Positions 24,151-33,149 of a DNA stretch of 64,000 nucleotides are shown here, one piece after another. Both the position numbers and the translations under genes were made by a program. Every line of letters begins with the position of its first letter. The stretch's first letter is position 1. The notes under the pieces are model-generated. The model searched no databases. It was given only the letters and a program-made list of their open reading frames with translations, and had not been told where the DNA came from. Origin of the DNA: Amycolatopsis sp. A133 (GTDB lineage Bacteria > Actinomycetota > Actinomycetes > Mycobacteriales > Pseudonocardiaceae); assembly GCF_031082405.1 (NCBI RefSeq), contig NZ_JAVHJU010000062.1, positions 124,001 to 188,000 on the forward strand. Reading direction: 5' to 3'.

Positions 24151-25262
24151 CTCTCCTGGACGCGCGGCACTTCGCTGGGTCCGTTCACATCGGACACGGT
24201 GATCGAGTCGGCGCCGTCGAGCACCTCGCGTGCCGCCTCCCGGGCACTCTTCCCGGTCGCCATCACCGCCGCGATCCGGCCGGTGACGATCGCGGCCGAG
24301 AACGACGTCCCGCTCCAGACCGCGTAGCCGGTGAACTTCGGTTCCTCCTCCGGCGGCTGCACCGGGTAGCCCGGGTGGAAGTACGGGCCGACCACGTCGA
24401 CCCCGTCGGCGTAGGCCGCGATCCACGGCCCGAAGTTGCTGAAGTCCGCGACGCGGGGGCTGCGCGTGGCGTCGGCCGAGCCGACCGGCAGCACCAGCGC
24501 GTGCTTGTCGTCCTCCTCGCCCGGGACCGTGGGCGCGAGCTTGATCCCGGCCGGGTAGACCCGCTGCCGCATCCCCCGGTTCCCGGCGGAGGCGACCACG
24601 ACGGTGTCCGGCGACAGCCGGCGCAGCGCGTCCTCGATCGCCTTCGGCGGCCGGTCCTCGAAGGTCTGGCCCGAGAACGACAGGTTGATCAGGGTGACGC
24701 CGTCGCCGCGGAGGTCGTCGATCGCGTTCGCCACCGCCAGGTCCTCGGCGTCGCCGCTCTGCTCGTCGATCACGCCCTTCATCCGGACGCCCACGTCCGG
24801 CCCCACCTGCTTCAGCACCACCCCCGCGACGAAGGTCCCGTGCCCGGCGGCGCCGGCCGGGTTCCCGTCCTCGCCGCGGACCACCCGGACGGTGTCCTCC
24901 GGTTCGAAGTGGACGCGCTCGCCGAGGAACTCGTGCGGACGGCGGTCCCGCAGCACGATCCCGGTGTCGATCACCCCGGCCCAGTGCCGGATGTCGCCCG
25001 CGGGCACCGGGGTCAGGGTGTTGTCGGTGGGTTTGGGCCGCAGGTCGCCCCAGATGATGCGGTCGAGGCCGAAGAGGTGGTTCGGGCTCGCGCCGCGGCC
25101 GCGCAGCGCGGCGAGCACCTCCGGGACCGGGCGGGTGCCGGTGAAGCGGCGCAGCGGCCCGGCACCGCCGTCCGGGTGGTAGCCGAACGCTGCCAGTCCG
25201 GTGCGGATCGCGGCACAATCGTCGGCATGGACCAGCAGCTGGCCGGCTCGGTATCGGGTCAT
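24147..25262 (-). CDS. Cytoplasmic S8 family (subtilisin-like) serine protease
   Basis: 371 residues with no signal peptide. Residues 1-75 are a separate domain (MTRYRAGQLLVHADD, then HLFGLDRIIWGDLRPKP) resembling a prosegment or adaptor. The subtilase domain has Asp99 (GVIDTG), His141 (AGHGTFVAGVV), oxyanion Asn228 (VVASAGNRG) and Ser320 (WSGTSFSAAIV). ATG 25262 follows GGAGGGGGACGC. Secreted subtilases carry export signals; an internal one beside a sigma factor and a CHAT protease fits a regulatory or defence protease better than a digestive one. Confidence 0.9.
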   Translation of the reverse strand: MTRYRAGQLLVHADDCAAIRTGLAAFGYHPDGGAGPLRRFTGTRPVPEVLAALRGRGASPNHLFGLDRIIWGDLRPKPTDNTLTPVPAGDIRHWAGVIDTGIVLRDRRPHEFLGERVHFEPEDTVRVVRGEDGNPAGAAGHGTFVAGVVLKQVGPDVGVRMKGVIDEQSGDAEDLAVANAIDDLRGDGVTLINLSFSGQTFEDRPPKAIEDALRRLSPDTVVVASAGNRGMRQRVYPAGIKLAPTVPGEEDDKHALVLPVGSADATRSPRVADFSNFGPWIAAYADGVDVVGPYFHPGYPVQPPEEEPKFTGYAVWSGTSFSAAIVTGRIAAVMATGKSAREAAREVLDGADSITVSDVNGPSEVPRVQES

Positions 25263-25451
25263 GCGTCCCCCTCCGGGGCCGATCATGGGTGAACGGGTCG
25301 GCAAGCCGATCCGCGAACCCCTCGATCTGATACTGCGCCTTTCGGTGCCGATCCGGCCACCGTCACGGCCGGACGGCTGCGTGGCGACGGTGGTGTGCCG
25401 CGTGGCCGGCCCGTTTTCGGCCCGCCCCGGCCGGAGCGGACACCAGCGGCG

Positions 25452-28031
25452 ATGACCGGGGCACTGGCCAAGGCCGTCGCCGCGGCCGACCTGGCGTTCA
25501 CCGCGCCGGCCAAGGCGCGGGCGCTCGCCTCGGCCGCGCTCGCGGACGCGAACGGCCACGCCGAGGCGGCCGCGGTCGCCGAGCACGCGCTCGGCCTCGC
25601 CGGGGTGGCCACGGGCCGCCTCGCCGACGCCGAAACCCGGCTGCGCACCGCGGTCCGGCTGGCCGACGGCGCCGGGCTCCGCGAGCGCGCGGCCCAGACG
25701 CGCGGGGTGCTCGGGTACGTGCTGACGCTGACCGGGCGCACGGCCGAGGCGCTGCGCGAGCTGGACCGCGCGATGCCGGAGCTGACCGGGACGGCGGCCG
25801 CGCGGCTGCGCATGCAGCGGGCCGTCGTGCTCACCGAAATCAGCCGGTTCGGTGCCGCCGCCGCGGAGTTCTCCGCCGCGCTCGCCACGCTGCGGGCGGC
25901 GGGCGGGGACGCCCTGATCGAGGCGACGATCCGCACCAACCGCAGCATCGTGCTCGCTCGGCTCGGCGACTGGCGGGGCGCCGAGGAGGACCTGCGCCGG
26001 GCCGAAAGCGGGTTCGCCGCGACCGGCCACATCGGACGGACGGCGATGGTGTGGCAGAACCGCGGGCTCGCCGCCACCGTCCACGGCGACGTCCCGGCCG
26101 CGCTCACCGCCTACGACGAAGCCGCCGTGCGTTACCGGGAAGCGGGCACCGACCCGGGCCTGCTGCCGATCGAACGCGCCGAAACGCTGCTCTCCGTCCG
26201 GCTCATCACCGAAGCACGGGAAGCCGCGACGGCCGCCGTCGCGGACTACGAACGCCGGCGCAACGCCGTCGACCTCGTCCAGGCGCGGCTGCTGCTGGCG
26301 AAGGTCGCGCTGCTCGACGGCGACCCGGAAACGGCACTGCGCGAAGCCTCGCTGGCCCGGCGGTCCGCGGCCCGGCAGCGCCGGCCGGGCTGGGCCGCGC
26401 TCGGCGGCTACCTGGCGCTGCGGGCCCGTCGCGACAGCGGCCTCCGGACGGCGGCGATGCTCCGGTCGGGACAGCGCACGGTGGTGGCGCTGACCGAAGC
26501 GGGCTGGGTGGTCCCGGCCCTGGACGCGCGGCTGATCGTCGCGTCGCTGGCGCTGGAGCTGGGCCGTCCGGCGGTCGCGGAGGCGGAACTGACGGCCGTC
26601 GGCCGGGCCGGGCGCGGCGGCCCGGCCGAACTGCGGGCCCGCGCCTGGCACGCGACGGCGTTGCTGCGGCTGGTCCACGGCGACCGCCGTGGCGCGGACG
26701 CCGCGGTGCGCGCCGGCGTCCGGGTGGTCGACCGGTTCCGGGCCGGGCTGGGGGCCAGCGAGCTGCGCGCGCACGCGTCGGGCCACGCGAGCGAACTGAC
26801 CGGGCTCGGGCTGCGGCTCGCCGTCGAAGCGGGTCACCCCGAGGCGGTGCTGCGCTGGGCGGAACAGCGGCACGCCGGGGCGCTGCGGTTGCGGCCCGCC
26901 CGGCCGCCGGACGACGAGGGCCTGGCCGCCGACCTCGCCGCGTTGCGCCAGGTCGCCGTCGACCTCGCCGCGGGCACCGGGCAGGCGCCGGCTCTGCTGC
27001 GCCGGCAGGCACGGTTGGAGAAGGCGGTGCGCGACCGAGCCCGGCACGCCGGCGGCGTGTCTGCTTCGGACCGTCGCATCCCGTCACGCGCGGAGCTCGC
27101 CGCGGCGCTGGGTCCGGCCACGCTGGTGGAGTACCTGGAACTGGACGGGCGGCTGACCGCGCTGGTGCTCGGCGGCGGCCGGCTCCGGCGGTGCGAACTG
27201 GGCCCGGCGGCCGAGGCGGCCGAACGCCTGGACGAGCTGCGGTTCGCCCTGCGGCGATCGGCGTTCGGGCTCGGCTCGTTCGCGGAGCTCGCCGCCCGGA
27301 CGGCCCGCCGCCTCGACGCCCTGCTGCTGGCCCCGCTCGCGCTGGGCGACGGCCCGCTGGTGATCGTGCCGACCGGGCGGCTGCACGAACTGCCGTGGCC
27401 GGCGCTGCCGGGCTGCCACGGCCGTCCGGTGTCCCTGGCGCCGTCGGCGGCGTTGTGGCACCGCGCGGCAACCGCACCCCGCGAGCCGGGCGGCGACCAC
27501 GTCGTCGTCGCCGGTCCCGGGCTGCGGCACGCCGCCGCGGAAGCCGCCGCGCTGGCCCGCCGCTACCCGGGTGCCCGGCGGTTCACCGGCCGCACCGCAC
27601 GGGTCGAGCCGGTGCTGGCCGCCCTCGACGGCGCCGCGCTGGGCCACCTCGCGGCGCACGGGGTGTTCCGCACGGACAACCCGCTGTTCTCCTCGCTCCG
27701 GCTCGCCGACGGCCCGCTGACGGTGTACGACCTGGAACGGCTGGCCCGCCCGCCCCGTCAGGTGGTCCTGTCGGGCTGCGACTCCGGCCGCTCGGCCGTC
27801 CACGCGGGCGACGAGCTCCTGGGCCTGGCGTCGGCCCTGCTGGCCCTGGGCACCACGAGCCTGGTGGCCACGGTCCTCCCGATCCCCGACAACGCCGGCC
27901 GCGCCCTGATGGTCCGCCACCACCGCCACCTGGCCGCAGGCCTCCCCCCAGCCGCGGCTTTGGCCCAGGCCCAGGCGGACCTCCCGAACTCCCCCGCAAC
28001 CTCCAGCTACGTCTGCTACGGCGCCGGCTAA
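25452..28031 (+). CDS. TPR-CHAT domain protein, caspase-like cysteine protease
   Basis: 859 residues. About 1-480 are tandem helical TPR-like repeats (for example HAEAAAVAEHALGLAGVATG), and the C-terminal 280 residues are a CHAT domain with the caspase dyad His736 (LGHLAAHGVFRTDNPLF) and Cys776 (VVLSGCDSGRS), plus TGRLHELPWPAL ahead of it. The layout is the same as Csx29 and other TPR-CHAT proteases, where the repeats sense a partner and gate cleavage. ATG 25452 is chosen; a GTG at 25395 is in frame. Divergent from the subtilase across 189 bp. Confidence 0.9.
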   Translation: MTGALAKAVAAADLAFTAPAKARALASAALADANGHAEAAAVAEHALGLAGVATGRLADAETRLRTAVRLADGAGLRERAAQTRGVLGYVLTLTGRTAEALRELDRAMPELTGTAAARLRMQRAVVLTEISRFGAAAAEFSAALATLRAAGGDALIEATIRTNRSIVLARLGDWRGAEEDLRRAESGFAATGHIGRTAMVWQNRGLAATVHGDVPAALTAYDEAAVRYREAGTDPGLLPIERAETLLSVRLITEAREAATAAVADYERRRNAVDLVQARLLLAKVALLDGDPETALREASLARRSAARQRRPGWAALGGYLALRARRDSGLRTAAMLRSGQRTVVALTEAGWVVPALDARLIVASLALELGRPAVAEAELTAVGRAGRGGPAELRARAWHATALLRLVHGDRRGADAAVRAGVRVVDRFRAGLGASELRAHASGHASELTGLGLRLAVEAGHPEAVLRWAEQRHAGALRLRPARPPDDEGLAADLAALRQVAVDLAAGTGQAPALLRRQARLEKAVRDRARHAGGVSASDRRIPSRAELAAALGPATLVEYLELDGRLTALVLGGGRLRRCELGPAAEAAERLDELRFALRRSAFGLGSFAELAARTARRLDALLLAPLALGDGPLVIVPTGRLHELPWPALPGCHGRPVSLAPSAALWHRAATAPREPGGDHVVVAGPGLRHAAAEAAALARRYPGARRFTGRTARVEPVLAALDGAALGHLAAHGVFRTDNPLFSSLRLADGPLTVYDLERLARPPRQVVLSGCDSGRSAVHAGDELLGLASALLALGTTSLVATVLPIPDNAGRALMVRHHRHLAAGLPPAAALAQAQADLPNSPATSSYVCYGAG

Positions 28032-28036
28032 CCCTG

Positions 28037-28177
28037 CACTTTCCCTACGAAAGTGATCCGGAGACGACCCCTCCACCTCACTTTCACGTGAAAGCTATCC
28101 GGAGGAACCCTCCACCTCGCTTTCACGTGAAAGTGAGGTGGAGAGAGGCCCTCCGCATCACTTTCGTAGGGAAAGTG
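28037..28177. repeat. Family B intergenic palindrome (CTTTCACGTGAAAG), locus 1
   Basis: The outer arms CACTTTCCCTACGAAAGTG (28037) and CACTTTCGTAGGGAAAGTG (ending 28177) are mutual reverse complements and are each internally palindromic. Inside are two CTTTCACGTGAAAG palindromes, flanked by CTCCACCTCA and TGAGGTGGAG. It begins 6 nt after the CHAT stop. Second locus at 57836. Confidence 0.85.
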
Positions 28178-28205
28178 GCGCTGGGGGCGGGGGCATTATG
28201 GGACT

Positions 28206-29012
28206 GTGCGGATCACGGCTTGGTGGGGTGGACTCAGTCCTCGGCGACGGCTGATGCTGAGCGGTGTTGCCGTCGCCGTGGTGGCCGTCGTCGTGGCCAC
28301 CCTTGTCGCCACCTCCGGTGCCAAAGCCGCGCCCGAAGCCGGGACGCCCGACCAGAACAAGCCCGGTCCCGTCCTCCTCGTGCCCGGCTACGGCGGGGGC
28401 CGCGGTGCCCTGGAAACCCTCGCCGAGCGGATCCGGCAGGCCACCGGCCGCCCCGCCGACGTGCTCACCCTCGCCGGCGACGGCACCGGCGACCTGGTCG
28501 AACAGGCCGCCGTCCTCGCCGAAGCCGTGGAGAAGGCCTACGAACAAGGCGCGCCTTCGGTCGACGTCGTCGGGTACTCCGCGGGCGGTGTCGTGGCGCG
28601 GCTGTGGGTCGACCGGGAAGGCGGGGAACACCAGGCCCGCCGGGTCGTGACGCTCGGCGCGCCGATGCACGGCACCGGCCTGGCGACGGCGGGCGGTGCG
28701 CTCGTCCCGGACGGGTGCCCCACCGCGTGCGTCCAGCTGGCGCCCGGCAGCAGCCTCCTGCAGGAGCTGGCGAAGGACCCGATCCCGCCCGCCCTGCCGT
28801 GGCTTTCGCTCTGGACGGAACGGGACGAGACGGTGACCCCGCCGGACTCCGCCCGGCTCGACGGCGCCGTCAACGTCTCCCTCCAGCAGGTCTGCCCCGG
28901 CAACCCGGCCGGCCACGGCGACCTGCCCACCGACCCCGCCGTCACCGAGATCGTCCTGCAGGCCCTCGGCACCACCCCGCTCGAAGCGCCCACGGAGTGC
29001 CTCAGCTCGTGA
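28206..29012 (+). CDS. Secreted or membrane-anchored lipase-type alpha/beta hydrolase
   Basis: 268 residues. A single N-terminal hydrophobic segment (about 16-38) serves as signal or anchor, followed by VLLVPGYGGGRGALETLAER, the lipase oxyanion loop, and the nucleophile elbow VVGYSAGGVVAR. A late GNPAGHGDLP may supply the catalytic His. Resembles actinobacterial triacylglycerol lipase/EstA-type enzymes. GTG 28206; the 3' end overlaps the convergent ABC permease by 11 bp. Confidence 0.85.
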   Translation: MRITAWWGGLSPRRRLMLSGVAVAVVAVVVATLVATSGAKAAPEAGTPDQNKPGPVLLVPGYGGGRGALETLAERIRQATGRPADVLTLAGDGTGDLVEQAAVLAEAVEKAYEQGAPSVDVVGYSAGGVVARLWVDREGGEHQARRVVTLGAPMHGTGLATAGGALVPDGCPTACVQLAPGSSLLQELAKDPIPPALPWLSLWTERDETVTPPDSARLDGAVNVSLQQVCPGNPAGHGDLPTDPAVTEIVLQALGTTPLEAPTECLSS

Positions 29013-29844
29013 CGTCCTTCGTCGCGAAGTTCGCCCACGCGGCCCCGAAGAACACCACGATGTAGCCGGCCTGCAGCAGCAGCCCGTGGTCGATGTTGCG
29101 CCACAGCACCGGATCGCGGAAGAAGTCGATCCAGGACAGCCAGTAGTGCGTCGGCAGGTAGGGCTTCACCGACGCGGCCGCGTCCAGGGTCTCCAGCACC
29201 GAGCTCGTGATGAGCACGGCCAGCCCGCCCAGCGCGGCCCCCAGCGCCGAGTCGGACACCGTCGAGAGGAACACCGTGATCGCCGCGAACCCGAGCATCG
29301 ACACGACGATGTAGGTGACCGCGCCCAGCAGCCGCAGGCCGAGCGCGGACGAGCTGAGCGACTGCCCCGACAACGACGTCACCCCGGTCGGCTGCCCGCC
29401 CGGCCCCGCGACGCCGGGCGTGCCGCCGGTGCCGAAGAGGATCACCCCGAGCACCAGCGACGTCAGCACGACGATGACGATCGCCGCGGTGACGTACACG
29501 GCGAGCGCGACCATCTTGGCGCCCAGCAGCCGGGTCCGGCCGACCGGGCGCACCAGCAGGTAGCGCAGGGTGCCGGTGGCCGCCTCGCCCGCGATCGCGT
29601 CGCCCGCGGTGACGGCGACCGCGATCGGCAGGAACAGCGGCAGCACCAGCGCGAGCGCGGCGGCCGGGTACAGCGCGCCGTCGTTGACGACCGCCGAGAG
29701 GAACGCCCCGCCCTGCCCGGGCGGCGGCGCGAAGTCGGCCGTGGCCAGGAAGACGCCGACGATGGCCGGCAGCAGGCACAGCAGCAGCACGCTGAACCAG
29801 ACCCGCGGCCGCAGCGCGAGCTTCCGCAGTTCGACACCGATCAT
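29002..29844 (-). CDS. ABC-2 type transporter permease
   Basis: 280-residue membrane protein with about six segments. It starts MIGVELRKLALRPRVWFSVL, typical of ABC-2 exporters, and includes the conserved GEAATGTLRYLLVRPVGRTR cytoplasmic loop that contacts the ATPase. ATG 29844 overlaps the ATPase stop by 4 nt. Cargo unknown. Confidence 0.9.
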   Translation of the reverse strand: MIGVELRKLALRPRVWFSVLLLCLLPAIVGVFLATADFAPPPGQGGAFLSAVVNDGALYPAAALALVLPLFLPIAVAVTAGDAIAGEAATGTLRYLLVRPVGRTRLLGAKMVALAVYVTAAIVIVVLTSLVLGVILFGTGGTPGVAGPGGQPTGVTSLSGQSLSSSALGLRLLGAVTYIVVSMLGFAAITVFLSTVSDSALGAALGGLAVLITSSVLETLDAAASVKPYLPTHYWLSWIDFFRDPVLWRNIDHGLLLQAGYIVVFFGAAWANFATKDVTS

Positions 29845-30752
29845 CCCGCCGCCCCGAACCGGTCCGACCCCGGGCCCGTCACGTCGAGGACGACCTGTTC
29901 CAGCGTCCGCTGCTCGGCGTGGATGGACGTCACGCGCACCCCCGCCTCGACGAGCAGCGCGTTCAGCGCCGCCGGGTCGGGATGCCGGATGACCAGCCGG
30001 TCGCCGTCGCGGGCTTCGAGCTGCCCGTCGAGCACCGCGGCCGCCTCGGCCGGGTCCGGCGTGCCGACTAGGACCCGGCCGGTCGCCGCCCGCAGCGTGG
30101 CCAGGTCCTCCTCCAGCACGAGCCGGCCCCGGTCGACGACGCCGACGCGCGTGCACAGCTGCTCCACCTCGGCCAGCAGGTGACTGGAGAGGAACACCGT
30201 GGTGCCGCCCGCGTTCAGGGCGACCAGCAGTTCCCGGATCTCCTTGATGCCCTGCGGGTCGAGCCCGTTGGTCGGCTCGTCGAGGATCAGCAGCCGGGGC
30301 CGGCGCAGCAGCGCGCCGGCCAGCCCGAGCCGTTGCCGCATGCCGAGCGAGTACGCCTTCACCGGCCGCTGGTCGACCCCGCCGAGCCCGACCTGTTCGA
30401 GGGCTTCGCCGATGCGACGGCGTCGCGTGCGCCGTCCGCCGCCGCGTCCGGCGGCGTCGAGCAGCGCGAGGTTCCGGCGGCCGGACAGGTGCGGGTACGC
30501 GGCCGGGCCTTCGACGAGCGCGCCGACGTCCGGCAGCACCTCGGCGACCCGTTTCGGCACCGGCTTCCCGAGCACCTCGATCTCCCCGGCGGTCGCGTAG
30601 ACCAGGCCGAGCAGCATCCGGACCAGGGTGGTCTTGCCCGAGCCGTTAGGGCCGAGGAAGCCGTAGCGGTCGCCTTCGCGGACTTTCAGGTCGACGCCGT
30701 CGACGGCCACCGTGCGGCCGTAGCGCTTGGTCAGCGCGTGCGTCACGATCAC
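29841..30752 (-). CDS. ABC transporter ATP-binding protein (DrrA/CcmA-like exporter ATPase)
   Basis: 303 residues. Walker A GPNGSGKT, signature SLGMRQRLGLAGALL, Walker B LLILDEPTNGLDP, switch SSHLLAEVEQLC; the last 80 residues form the accessory domain of drug-export ATPases. GTG 30752 overlaps the upstream stop by GTGA; the much longer open frame upstream runs antisense-like through the LolA-like gene and is rejected. It works with the permease at 29002. Confidence 0.92.
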   Translation of the reverse strand: MIVTHALTKRYGRTVAVDGVDLKVREGDRYGFLGPNGSGKTTLVRMLLGLVYATAGEIEVLGKPVPKRVAEVLPDVGALVEGPAAYPHLSGRRNLALLDAAGRGGGRRTRRRRIGEALEQVGLGGVDQRPVKAYSLGMRQRLGLAGALLRRPRLLILDEPTNGLDPQGIKEIRELLVALNAGGTTVFLSSHLLAEVEQLCTRVGVVDRGRLVLEEDLATLRAATGRVLVGTPDPAEAAAVLDGQLEARDGDRLVIRHPDPAALNALLVEAGVRVTSIHAEQRTLEQVVLDVTGPGSDRFGAAG

Positions 30753-31876
30753 GAGCCGCTCCGGCGCAGCCGGGACAGCTCGTCGGCCACGGACTTCAGG
30801 ACGCCGGGCGTCACCGTCCCGGCCAGCAGGTAGGAGCGGCGGGACACCGACGACCGCACGATGCCCAGCGACAGCGGGGTGATCGACAGCTGCACGACGC
30901 TCCCCGCGGCCAGCCGGGCCTGCACCGCACCGGCCTTCCCCGCGGCGTCGCCCGCCGCGTTGGCCACGGTCCGCGGCACGGCGATGACGGCGAAGGCGGC
31001 CAGCCCGCGGCCGTAGAGCGCGGCGCCCTGCACTCCCCCGAAGTCCGACGACACGACCGGGCGCCCGGCGAGCGACGAGGGCAGCGGGACCTGGCCGAAC
31101 GCGCCGAGCGTGTCGGTGACGTCCGGGGCGCTCGCCACGGTGAACCCGGACCCGAGCACCGGCCGCGGCGCCTCGACGACCGGCGTCGTCTGGTCGAGCT
31201 GCCGGAACTCCGTCACGAGGATCGGCGCCTCCTGCCCGCGCGCGGTCACTTCGATCCGCACCGCCACCCCCGTCGCCGGGTCCGCCCAGACGTCCACCCG
31301 CCCGATGGTCGTGTCCGGATCGGCGGGCACGAGCCGCAGGCCGGCCGCGGCGACCCCGGCGACGTTCCGCCCCGGCAGCGCACTCACCGGGTCGCCCTGC
31401 GCCGCCCGCAGGATCCGCCGCGCGAGCTCGGGCGGCAGCAGGTCCCCGGCCCGCGGCAGCCGGACGCCGGGGTCGCCGATCAGCTCGGTGAGGGTGTTGT
31501 CGCCGTAGTCCCAGGTGTATTCGCCATCGGGCAGCCGGTAGACGTCGTGCTCGCCGGCGGTGCCGAGGATGTCCACGCGGTAGCGGTCGGGCCCGGCGTA
31601 CCACACGCGCATCGGCGTCCGCATCGAGAAGAGCGCGGTGACGGCGGCGAGGTTCGGCAATTCCGGCAGCGCGAGCGAACCGGCGCTTTCGGCGTAACCC
31701 TGGTACGGCCGTCCGGCCGAGTCCAGCACCAGGGTGCGCAGCCGAGCCGGGTCCACCGCCGCCCCGGCCGGAGCGAGCGCGGCGAAGACCGACGGCGCGG
31801 AAACCAGCACCACGGCCACAGCGGCGACCACCGCCCACCGGCGCCGCTTCCCGTGCCGCACCACCGAGGGCGTCAT
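30749..31876 (-). CDS. LolA/RseB-like secreted or anchored protein of the ABC operon
   Basis: 375 residues. The N-terminal hydrophobic segment (AVVAAVAVVLVSAPSVFAAL, about 15-34) exports it. The mature part has the actinobacterial LolA-like/sigma-E-regulator pattern: LVLDSAGRPYQGYAES, MRVWYAGPDRYRVDILG, LPDGEYTWDYGDNTLTE and LRLVPADPDTTIGRVDVWAD. Members bind lipids or regulate envelope stress. It is first gene of a three-gene coupled operon with the exporter ATPase and permease, suggesting lipid or lipopeptide export or sensing. ATG 31876 follows GAGG. Confidence 0.82.
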   Translation of the reverse strand: MTPSVVRHGKRRRWAVVAAVAVVLVSAPSVFAALAPAGAAVDPARLRTLVLDSAGRPYQGYAESAGSLALPELPNLAAVTALFSMRTPMRVWYAGPDRYRVDILGTAGEHDVYRLPDGEYTWDYGDNTLTELIGDPGVRLPRAGDLLPPELARRILRAAQGDPVSALPGRNVAGVAAAGLRLVPADPDTTIGRVDVWADPATGVAVRIEVTARGQEAPILVTEFRQLDQTTPVVEAPRPVLGSGFTVASAPDVTDTLGAFGQVPLPSSLAGRPVVSSDFGGVQGAALYGRGLAAFAVIAVPRTVANAAGDAAGKAGAVQARLAAGSVVQLSITPLSLGIVRSSVSRRSYLLAGTVTPGVLKSVADELSRLRRSGS

Positions 31877-31938
31877 CCGGCATCACCTCTTCGTCCTTTG
31901 TACGCCATGGCCCCGGGCGCGCAGCTAGGGTCGAAGGG

Positions 31939-31974
31939 GTGACGACTCCCGTTCATGCTGCTGTCCTGAGCTAG
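31939..31974 (+). CDS. 11-residue leader peptide MTTPVHAAVLS
   Basis: GTG 31939 lies 7 nt after a TAGGGT -10 candidate (31926-31931), so it would be read from a leaderless transcript, and ends at TAG 31972. The next 80 nt contain CCCGC-acgtctc-GCGGG (near 31996) ahead of the methyltransferase start. Arrangement suggests attenuation by ribosome stalling. The leader is too short for homology to settle it. Confidence 0.45.
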   Translation: MTTPVHAAVLS

Positions 31975-32056
31975 TTCCCGCTCCGGTCCTCCGCACACCC
32001 CGCACGTCTCGCGGGTGCTTCGCCGTGCCCGCAGCAAGAACGGAAACCCCCTCACC

Positions 32057-33124
32057 GTGGCTCGTCTCGTCCTGCCCGGCGAACCCGATCGCCGGCTCTT
32101 TTCACCCCCCACGCGGCACGCGGTCGCCGCCGGCGACCGGCTGTCCGCCGACGCCGCCTTCCGCACGATGTCCGACGGCGTCGCCCTGCTCTGGCACGGC
32201 GGCTACCCGGCCGCCCGGCAGCTGCTCGACGCCGTGAACCGGCGGATCCCGCCGCCCCCGCCGGACGACTACCCCCGCTACCGCGCGGACCGGGCCCGCC
32301 GGGCGCGGCTGCTCTCCCTGCTGTACGTGCCGCTGGATCCCGGGCACGTCATCCCGCTGCGCCGGGCACCGGACGTCCGGGCCGCGTGTTCTGCGGTTCA
32401 CGGGCCGCTGGAAGAGCCCGCGGCCGTGCCACTGCGGGAGCTGCTCGGCGTCCTCGGCGCGGCGGAGTGGCGCCGCAAGGGCGTCGCCGTCCCGGCGCTC
32501 GGAGCGCGGATCCACCCGCACTACGGCGTGTTCGCCCCGGTGCGGCAGGAGTACGTCGACCTGGTGGCGGAAGCACCGCTGCCGGGCACGGAACTCGCGT
32601 TCGACATCGGCACCGGCACCGGCGTGCTCGCCGCCGTCCTCGCCCGCCGCGGGGTGCAGCAGGTGGTGGCGACGGACACCGACCCCCGGGCGGTCGCGTG
32701 CGCCACCGAGAACCTGGCCCGCCTGGGCTTCACGGGCCGCACCGAGGTGGTGCCGGCGGACCTGTTCCCACGCGGCCGCGCCCCGCTGGTGGTGGCCAAC
32801 CCGCCGTGGCTCCCGGGCCGCCCGCGGGGACCGCTCGACCACGCGGTGCACGACAGCGGCAGCCGCATGCTGCGCGGCTTCCTCGACCGGGCCCGCAGGC
32901 ACCTGACCCAGGACGGCGAAGCGTGGCTGGTGCTTTCGGACCTCGCCGAGCACCTGGGCCTGCGCACCCGCGAGGAGCTGCTCGGCTGGATCGCGGCGGC
33001 GGGCCTGGGGGTCGTGGACCGCACCGAAGCGGCACCCAGGCACCCACGCGCCCTCGATCCCACGGACCCCCTGCACCGGGCCAGGGCCGCCGAAGTCACC
33101 TCGCTCTGGAGATTAAGTCCATAA
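32057..33124 (+). CDS. Class I SAM-dependent methyltransferase with NPPW motif
   Basis: 355 residues from GTG 32057; GTG 32015 in the same frame is an alternative, and neither has a good ribosome site. Residues 1-160 are an actinobacterial N-terminal domain; the catalytic domain has motif I AFDIGTGTGVLAAVLARRG and motif IV VVANPPWLPGRP. NPPW is shared by PrmC/HemK, RsmC and adenine-N6 enzymes, so the target is a protein glutamine or a nucleic-acid base. The leader peptide upstream resembles control of ribosomal-RNA methylases, so an rRNA target is attractive but unproven. Confidence 0.82.
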   Translation: MARLVLPGEPDRRLFSPPTRHAVAAGDRLSADAAFRTMSDGVALLWHGGYPAARQLLDAVNRRIPPPPPDDYPRYRADRARRARLLSLLYVPLDPGHVIPLRRAPDVRAACSAVHGPLEEPAAVPLRELLGVLGAAEWRRKGVAVPALGARIHPHYGVFAPVRQEYVDLVAEAPLPGTELAFDIGTGTGVLAAVLARRGVQQVVATDTDPRAVACATENLARLGFTGRTEVVPADLFPRGRAPLVVANPPWLPGRPRGPLDHAVHDSGSRMLRGFLDRARRHLTQDGEAWLVLSDLAEHLGLRTREELLGWIAAAGLGVVDRTEAAPRHPRALDPTDPLHRARAAEVTSLWRLSP

Positions 33125-33149
33125 TGGACGGACCGGTCGGGCCACCCAA

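Noticed and set aside
23087..28031. Type III-E CRISPR locus
   Set aside because: The TPR-CHAT and sigma genes recall it, but no gRAMP/Cas7-11, Cas1 or repeat array is present.
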